NCBI GenBank assembly: GCA_964492365.1
Contig: CAZBKA010000010.1
Span: 1 to 37,857 of the forward strand
Reading direction: 5' to 3'
Length of the DNA stretch: 37,857 nt
Source: JAGLTN01 sp035403325
Lineage (GTDB): Bacteria; Planctomycetota; Phycisphaerae; Sedimentisphaerales; Anaerobacaceae
Shown here: piece by piece, positions 34,288-37,857 of the stretch
Layout: every line of letters begins with the position of its first letter
Position numbering within the stretch: position 1 is the first letter of the stretch
Position numbers and translations under genes: made by a program
The notes under the pieces: generated by a model
The model's database searches: none
Told to the model about the DNA's origin: nothing
Seen by the model: the letters and a program-made list of their open reading frames with translations, nothing else

Positions 34288-35457
34288 TTATTGTCCAATA
34301 TAAAATATGGCTACCAAATATCTAAATGCCATATCGTTTAGAATCATAACACTAAATATACCCATTGACAAGAACGGACCATAAGGAATTTGTCGTGTTT
34401 TTTTAAAAAACATTTGAAATGCCGCCCACGCCAACCCGAAAAATGGTGCTACAAAGAACGCAACAACCACCATTACAGGTCCAATAACGGCCCCAGCCGC
34501 ACCCATTAAATGCACATCTCCAAGTCCCATTGCCTCTTTTCCAAACGCCAAGGTACCAAAAATCCTCGTCGCCCAAACCACTCCGCAACCAATAAAATAC
34601 CCCCACAAACTGCCCGCAAACCCAGCAACAGCAGGCACTTGCGAAACATCGAGCCACCATTGCCCAACCACCTCCACCCTATGAGCAAGCAAATAAGAAC
34701 CAACACCACCAGCTATAATAGGCAGCAAAAATAAAATTTCCAAAAACATCTCAAACCGATGTTTATAATTCTCACCATCGTCTCCGCCAACTCCCTGTTT
34801 AGCATCCTCATTTTGATACAAATCAGCATAACTTCTTTTTAAAATTCTGGTCGAAATCAATCCCAAAGAAACAATTAGACCCAAAACTGCCCCCGCGCTC
34901 ATCGCCGTAACATTCGCCGAAGCAACAGGCAAAAGAAAGTTCCCCACGACAAACTTATAGTCCATCACATATCCGCCAACACCCGAACCGATCATCCCCG
35001 CCGCCGTAACAAACCAGCATAACCCGATAGGAATAATCCACAGCTCAAGATCAATCGCCGATGCCGCGATAAACGCCGAAATCAAAATCAAATGAAGCAC
35101 ATATACAAACCAGCTCCGATCTGCTATGAAATCTCCCATTGACATCCTGACCGTCGTGCGGAAATAAAGCAGGAACATTCCGACAAACACCAACCCCGTC
35201 AAAAGCTCAAGCACAAAATACCTCGCCGATATTTTTATCTTGCACTTTCGGCACTTACCCCCCAGCATCAGCCAGGAAACAAGTGGAATGTTATCATAAA
35301 ATTTTATCAGATACCCACACCCGGGACACGCCGAAGGAGGCGTCACAATGGATTTCCCCCTGGGTACACGATAAACAACCACATTCAGAAAACTGCCGAT
35401 GCAGCAGCCCGTTGCAAATATAAAACTAATCCATATCCAGTCCGGCACAGTTGACAC
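34288..35457 (-). CDS. pilD: Prepilin peptidase (type IV leader peptidase, A24 family)
   Basis: This inner-membrane aspartic protease cleaves the leader of type IV prepilins and pseudopilins, and often N-methylates the new end. The N-terminal domain GSFLNVVVYRVPRG is followed by two CxxC pairs (C44/C47 and C69/C72) for zinc. The catalytic aspartates are D136 (AIDLELW) and D314 in MGLGDVHLMG. At 389 residues it is about 100 longer than usual: extra helices and a polar loop (about 150-300, with NEDAKQGVGGDDGENY) separate the two Asp motifs. It lies 35 bases after the UroD-like gene. Its substrates may be pilins, type II secretion pseudopilins or the DNA-uptake pilus. Confidence 0.92.
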   Translation of the reverse strand: MSTVPDWIWISFIFATGCCIGSFLNVVVYRVPRGKSIVTPPSACPGCGYLIKFYDNIPLVSWLMLGGKCRKCKIKISARYFVLELLTGLVFVGMFLLYFRTTVRMSMGDFIADRSWFVYVLHLILISAFIAASAIDLELWIIPIGLCWFVTAAGMIGSGVGGYVMDYKFVVGNFLLPVASANVTAMSAGAVLGLIVSLGLISTRILKRSYADLYQNEDAKQGVGGDDGENYKHRFEMFLEILFLLPIIAGGVGSYLLAHRVEVVGQWWLDVSQVPAVAGFAGSLWGYFIGCGVVWATRIFGTLAFGKEAMGLGDVHLMGAAGAVIGPVMVVVAFFVAPFFGLAWAAFQMFFKKTRQIPYGPFLSMGIFSVMILNDMAFRYLVAIFYIGQ

Positions 35458-35492
35458 TTATTATTCCCTTAACAGTGTTAAAAAATTTCCAG

Positions 35493-36545
35493 CTAAGCTT
35501 CGTTTTCCCTGATCTTCTGAGCTGCCCTTACCATCGCTAGATAACCATCAACAGGCACATACACTGGAATCGAATTACCCGACCCCAACGCATACCCCTT
35601 AGCCGCCTTGCGATACTTTGTCCCGTACTTAACAACATAATCGAAAACTTCATCTGCAGACCTCTGGCAAATCAAATCAACATCGAACCCGCCGAACAAA
35701 CCAATCTTGTCACCATAAAGCTCTATCCACTTATCATAAGCCGATATCGCATCTTCATTAGAATGCTTCGCATTAATACCAGCCCTAATGATCTCATCCA
35801 TCACAGAAAAAATGTTCCCGCACGAATGAAGCAAAAATGGTTTACCAGCCTTCTTAACCAGATCAATCACTCTCTTATACTGTGGCACAACATTAGAAAC
35901 CACCGCCGCAGGCGAAAGCAATGTCGCCGTCTTAAATCCAAGATCATCGCCCATCCTGCAAACCGCATAAAGATCGCCGTACTTAGCAAGAAATTTCGAC
36001 CATATCTCAACAAACAGATCGCCGATTTTTTTATAAAGCTCCACAAAAAGCTGCGGATCATCAATCTGCATATAACAAAGATTCTCGAACCCGACCAGAT
36101 CCTCACTGACTTCGAATATTCCGTTCCCGACTCCGCCGATACCCTTCATCCCCGCAGGCATCACCTCGCGAAGAATCTTAAATTTCTTATCCGCCATCTG
36201 CCAATACCTCTCCGCCAGTTCATCCCACGGATAACTTTCAAAGTCAGCCCGTTTCTGTATAGGCCCAGCCCCTTCACCCATCAGCGCACCAGCATTAGGC
36301 AAACAATGCGTCACACACGCCTCGAACGAAACCGTATCATAGGTCATCTCACGATAAAAACCGCAATAGTTAGCAAAAAATTCTTTCAGGTCAGTCTCAT
36401 CGCCGCCCTCAAGCTCCGCAAACTTACTGCCATTAAGCTTCTCCATGAATTCCGGATTAATAAAATGCTCATACAAAGGCAGCCTCGCCGGTCTCTTATT
36501 ATTCGCAGCATCCAATATATTTCTATAATCAGGTTCAAAACTCAT
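35493..36545 (-). CDS. Uroporphyrinogen decarboxylase (URO-D) superfamily protein, non-haem type
   Basis: The 350-residue TIM-barrel protein belongs to the URO-D/MtaA/CmuA superfamily, whose members include haem-pathway decarboxylases and corrinoid-dependent methyltransferases. The stretch PFLLHSCGNIFSVMDEII carries the H240-x-C242 pair that binds zinc in methyltransferases such as MtaA. The third zinc ligand expected near GYALGSGNSIP is a Ser (S322) rather than Cys. The N-terminal Arg-rich substrate site of true HemE is not evident. The true reaction is thus unknown. The gene starts 19 bases after argG and may be co-transcribed with it, although no shared pathway is evident. Confidence 0.75.
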   Translation of the reverse strand: MSFEPDYRNILDAANNKRPARLPLYEHFINPEFMEKLNGSKFAELEGGDETDLKEFFANYCGFYREMTYDTVSFEACVTHCLPNAGALMGEGAGPIQKRADFESYPWDELAERYWQMADKKFKILREVMPAGMKGIGGVGNGIFEVSEDLVGFENLCYMQIDDPQLFVELYKKIGDLFVEIWSKFLAKYGDLYAVCRMGDDLGFKTATLLSPAAVVSNVVPQYKRVIDLVKKAGKPFLLHSCGNIFSVMDEIIRAGINAKHSNEDAISAYDKWIELYGDKIGLFGGFDVDLICQRSADEVFDYVVKYGTKYRKAAKGYALGSGNSIPVYVPVDGYLAMVRAAQKIRENEA

Positions 36546-36564
36546 CTAAAAACTTCTCCTGTTG

Positions 36565-37794
36565 CTATTTCTTTTTCTTCGATTCACCTTGTCTGTTAAC
36601 AATCCCCGCAACCTTCATCGGCAAACCGAATAGACGAATAAAACCAGTAGCATCCTTTGAGTTATATTCAGTACCCATCGTAAAGCTTGCCAGATTACCC
36701 TGATACAAACTCTTCGGGCTCTTAACCCCTGCCAGACTGCACTTGCCCTTAAACAATTTAAGCCTTACCGTCCCAGTGACATTCCTCTGCGTCATATTTA
36801 CAAACGCATCAATCGCCTCCCTCAGCCCGCAGAACCACTGCCCGTAATAAACAAGCTCCGCATACTTCAACGCAACCTGCTGCTTATAATGTGCCGTCTC
36901 CCTGTCGAGCGTCAGCATCTCAAGTGCCTTATGAGCCGTAACCAGAATCGTCCCGCCAGGCGTCTCATAAACACCCCTCGATTTCATACCAACAAGCCGG
37001 TTCTCAACCAGATCATCCTGCCCAACGCCATGTTTGCCGCCAATAACATTAAGCTCTTCGATCATCTTAACGCCATTAACCGCCTTGCCATTAAGCTTAA
37101 CAGGCACACCTTCATTAAAACCGATCTCAACATAATCCGCCTTATCAGGTGTCTTCGATACCGGATTAGAAATTACAAACAACTCATCCTTAGGCTCGTT
37201 CCATGGATCCTCTAGGTCAGCACCCTCATGACTGATATGCCACAGGTTCCTGTCCCTCGAATAAATTTTCTTCTTGGTCTGCTCGATAGGAATATGACGC
37301 GCATTAGCATAATCAATAGCCGCCTCGCGCGATGTCAGTTTAAAATTATCATCCTTCCACGGCGCAACAATCTCAAGCGTAGGATCAAGAGCCATAAACG
37401 TCAGCTCAAACCTAACCTGATCGTTCCCTTTCCCCGTGGCCCCATGAGCAACCGCAACTGCCCCTTCCTGCTGAGCAATCTCAACCTGGTGCTTAGCAAT
37501 CAAAGGCCGCGCAATACTCGTCCCAAGCAAATAATTATTCTCATAAATCGCCCCGCTCTTAAGCATAGGCCATATATAATCTTCTACCAGTTCCTTGCGC
37601 AGGTCCTTAACAATGCACTTAACTGCCCCCGTAGCCATCGCCTTTTTCTTGATCCCTTCAAGCTCGTCCCCCTGCCCAAGCTCAGCCGCAAAAGCAATCA
37701 CATCATACCCATAAGTCTCTTTAAGCCATGGCAAAATAACACTCGTATCAAGCCCGCCGCTATACGCCAAAACAATTTTTTTATTCTTAGCCAT
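36565..37794 (-). CDS. argG: Argininosuccinate synthase
   Basis: This enzyme joins citrulline and aspartate, with ATP cleaved to AMP, in arginine synthesis. The ATP pyrophosphatase P-loop VLAYSGGLDTSV lies near residue 10. Other family stretches are FAAELGQGDE, LGTSIARPLIA, AHGATGKGNDQVRFE and IGFNEGVPVKLNG. The length, 409 residues from the ATG at 37792-37794, is standard. That ATG is preceded by GGGA at about seven bases. A GTG one codon upstream is possible but less likely. The C-terminus is Lys-rich (ESKKKK). The gene is followed by the URO-D-like gene 19 bases on. The promoter lies beyond or at the right edge of the window. Confidence 0.96.
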   Translation of the reverse strand: MAKNKKIVLAYSGGLDTSVILPWLKETYGYDVIAFAAELGQGDELEGIKKKAMATGAVKCIVKDLRKELVEDYIWPMLKSGAIYENNYLLGTSIARPLIAKHQVEIAQQEGAVAVAHGATGKGNDQVRFELTFMALDPTLEIVAPWKDDNFKLTSREAAIDYANARHIPIEQTKKKIYSRDRNLWHISHEGADLEDPWNEPKDELFVISNPVSKTPDKADYVEIGFNEGVPVKLNGKAVNGVKMIEELNVIGGKHGVGQDDLVENRLVGMKSRGVYETPGGTILVTAHKALEMLTLDRETAHYKQQVALKYAELVYYGQWFCGLREAIDAFVNMTQRNVTGTVRLKLFKGKCSLAGVKSPKSLYQGNLASFTMGTEYNSKDATGFIRLFGLPMKVAGIVNRQGESKKKK

Positions 37795-37857
37795 CACATT
37801 TTCCCTAAAATCAAAAAAAGATAATCATAACTATTCACAACTTTATCATTCCCGCCT

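Noticed and set aside
34259..34290. Perfect TATAAT on the minus strand as promoter of the lipoprotein gene
   Set aside because: The nearest TTGGAC box is 21 bases away, and transcription would begin at the ribosome site. Not supported as a promoter.
34248..34298. Upstream ATG for the OmpA-family lipoprotein
   Set aside because: It would overlap the prepilin peptidase gene and bury the lipoprotein signal 17 residues inside. AAGGAGG directly precedes the inner ATG.
35763..36599. Plus-strand open frame of 278 codons over the URO-D-like gene
   Set aside because: It is rich in Arg, His and Ile in an antisense pattern and lacks any motif, while the minus strand encodes a clear TIM-barrel protein.

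Overview
The window is about 38 kb of bacterial chromosome at moderately low GC. It holds 28 convincing protein genes and no recognisable rRNA, tRNA, CRISPR array or insertion sequence. The gene content fits a planctomycete, probably of the Phycisphaerae/Sedimentisphaerales type. The reasons are large secreted glycosidases including GH89, a row of three SPFH (HflK/HflC-like) genes, a FabZ-ACP-FabZ-KS-KS gene set, and a double membrane with an OmpA/Pal-type lipoprotein. This placement is inferred from gene content and was not tested by phylogeny.

Left part (1-23723), all on the minus strand. The gene order suggests one long, mostly tightly packed array read from 23723 down to 873. It starts with a polytopic SPFH protein, HflC and HflK, then a heavy-metal P-type ATPase, an ABC exporter ATPase and permease, an unknown anchored protein and the PcrA/UvrD helicase. 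It continues with glucose-6-phosphate isomerase, an AEC carrier, mannose-1-phosphate guanylyltransferase, RuvX and a PD-(D/E)XK-like nuclease. It ends with two secreted glycoside hydrolases: a six-hairpin-type enzyme with a malectin-like region and a GH89 alpha-N-acetylglucosaminidase. A partial secreted LamG-like protein lies at the left edge behind a 467-bp AT-rich gap and carries an apparent frameshift.

Middle part (23724-33509), mostly on the plus strand. An orphan ABC-2 permease is followed by a convergent GNAT acetyltransferase. Then comes a compact operon: FabZ-like dehydratase, enlarged acyl carrier protein, second FabZ-like dehydratase, a ketosynthase-like protein whose active-site Cys is replaced by Glu (and second His by Asn), and an intact Cys-His-His ketosynthase. 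Seryl-tRNA synthetase and ComEC follow. The pseudo-ketosynthase/ketosynthase pair resembles the KS-alpha/KS-beta (chain-length-factor) pairs of type II polyketide synthases. It is the best candidate here for an undescribed system, probably making a special acyl chain or polyketide for the envelope.

Right part (33510-37857), minus strand. ArgG, a UroD-like protein, a prepilin peptidase and an OmpA-family lipoprotein end at a strong intrinsic terminator that faces the end of comEC. ComEC together with the prepilin peptidase hints at type IV pilus-linked DNA uptake. A short GNAT of the N-acetylglutamate synthase type and ArgG both point to arginine synthesis.
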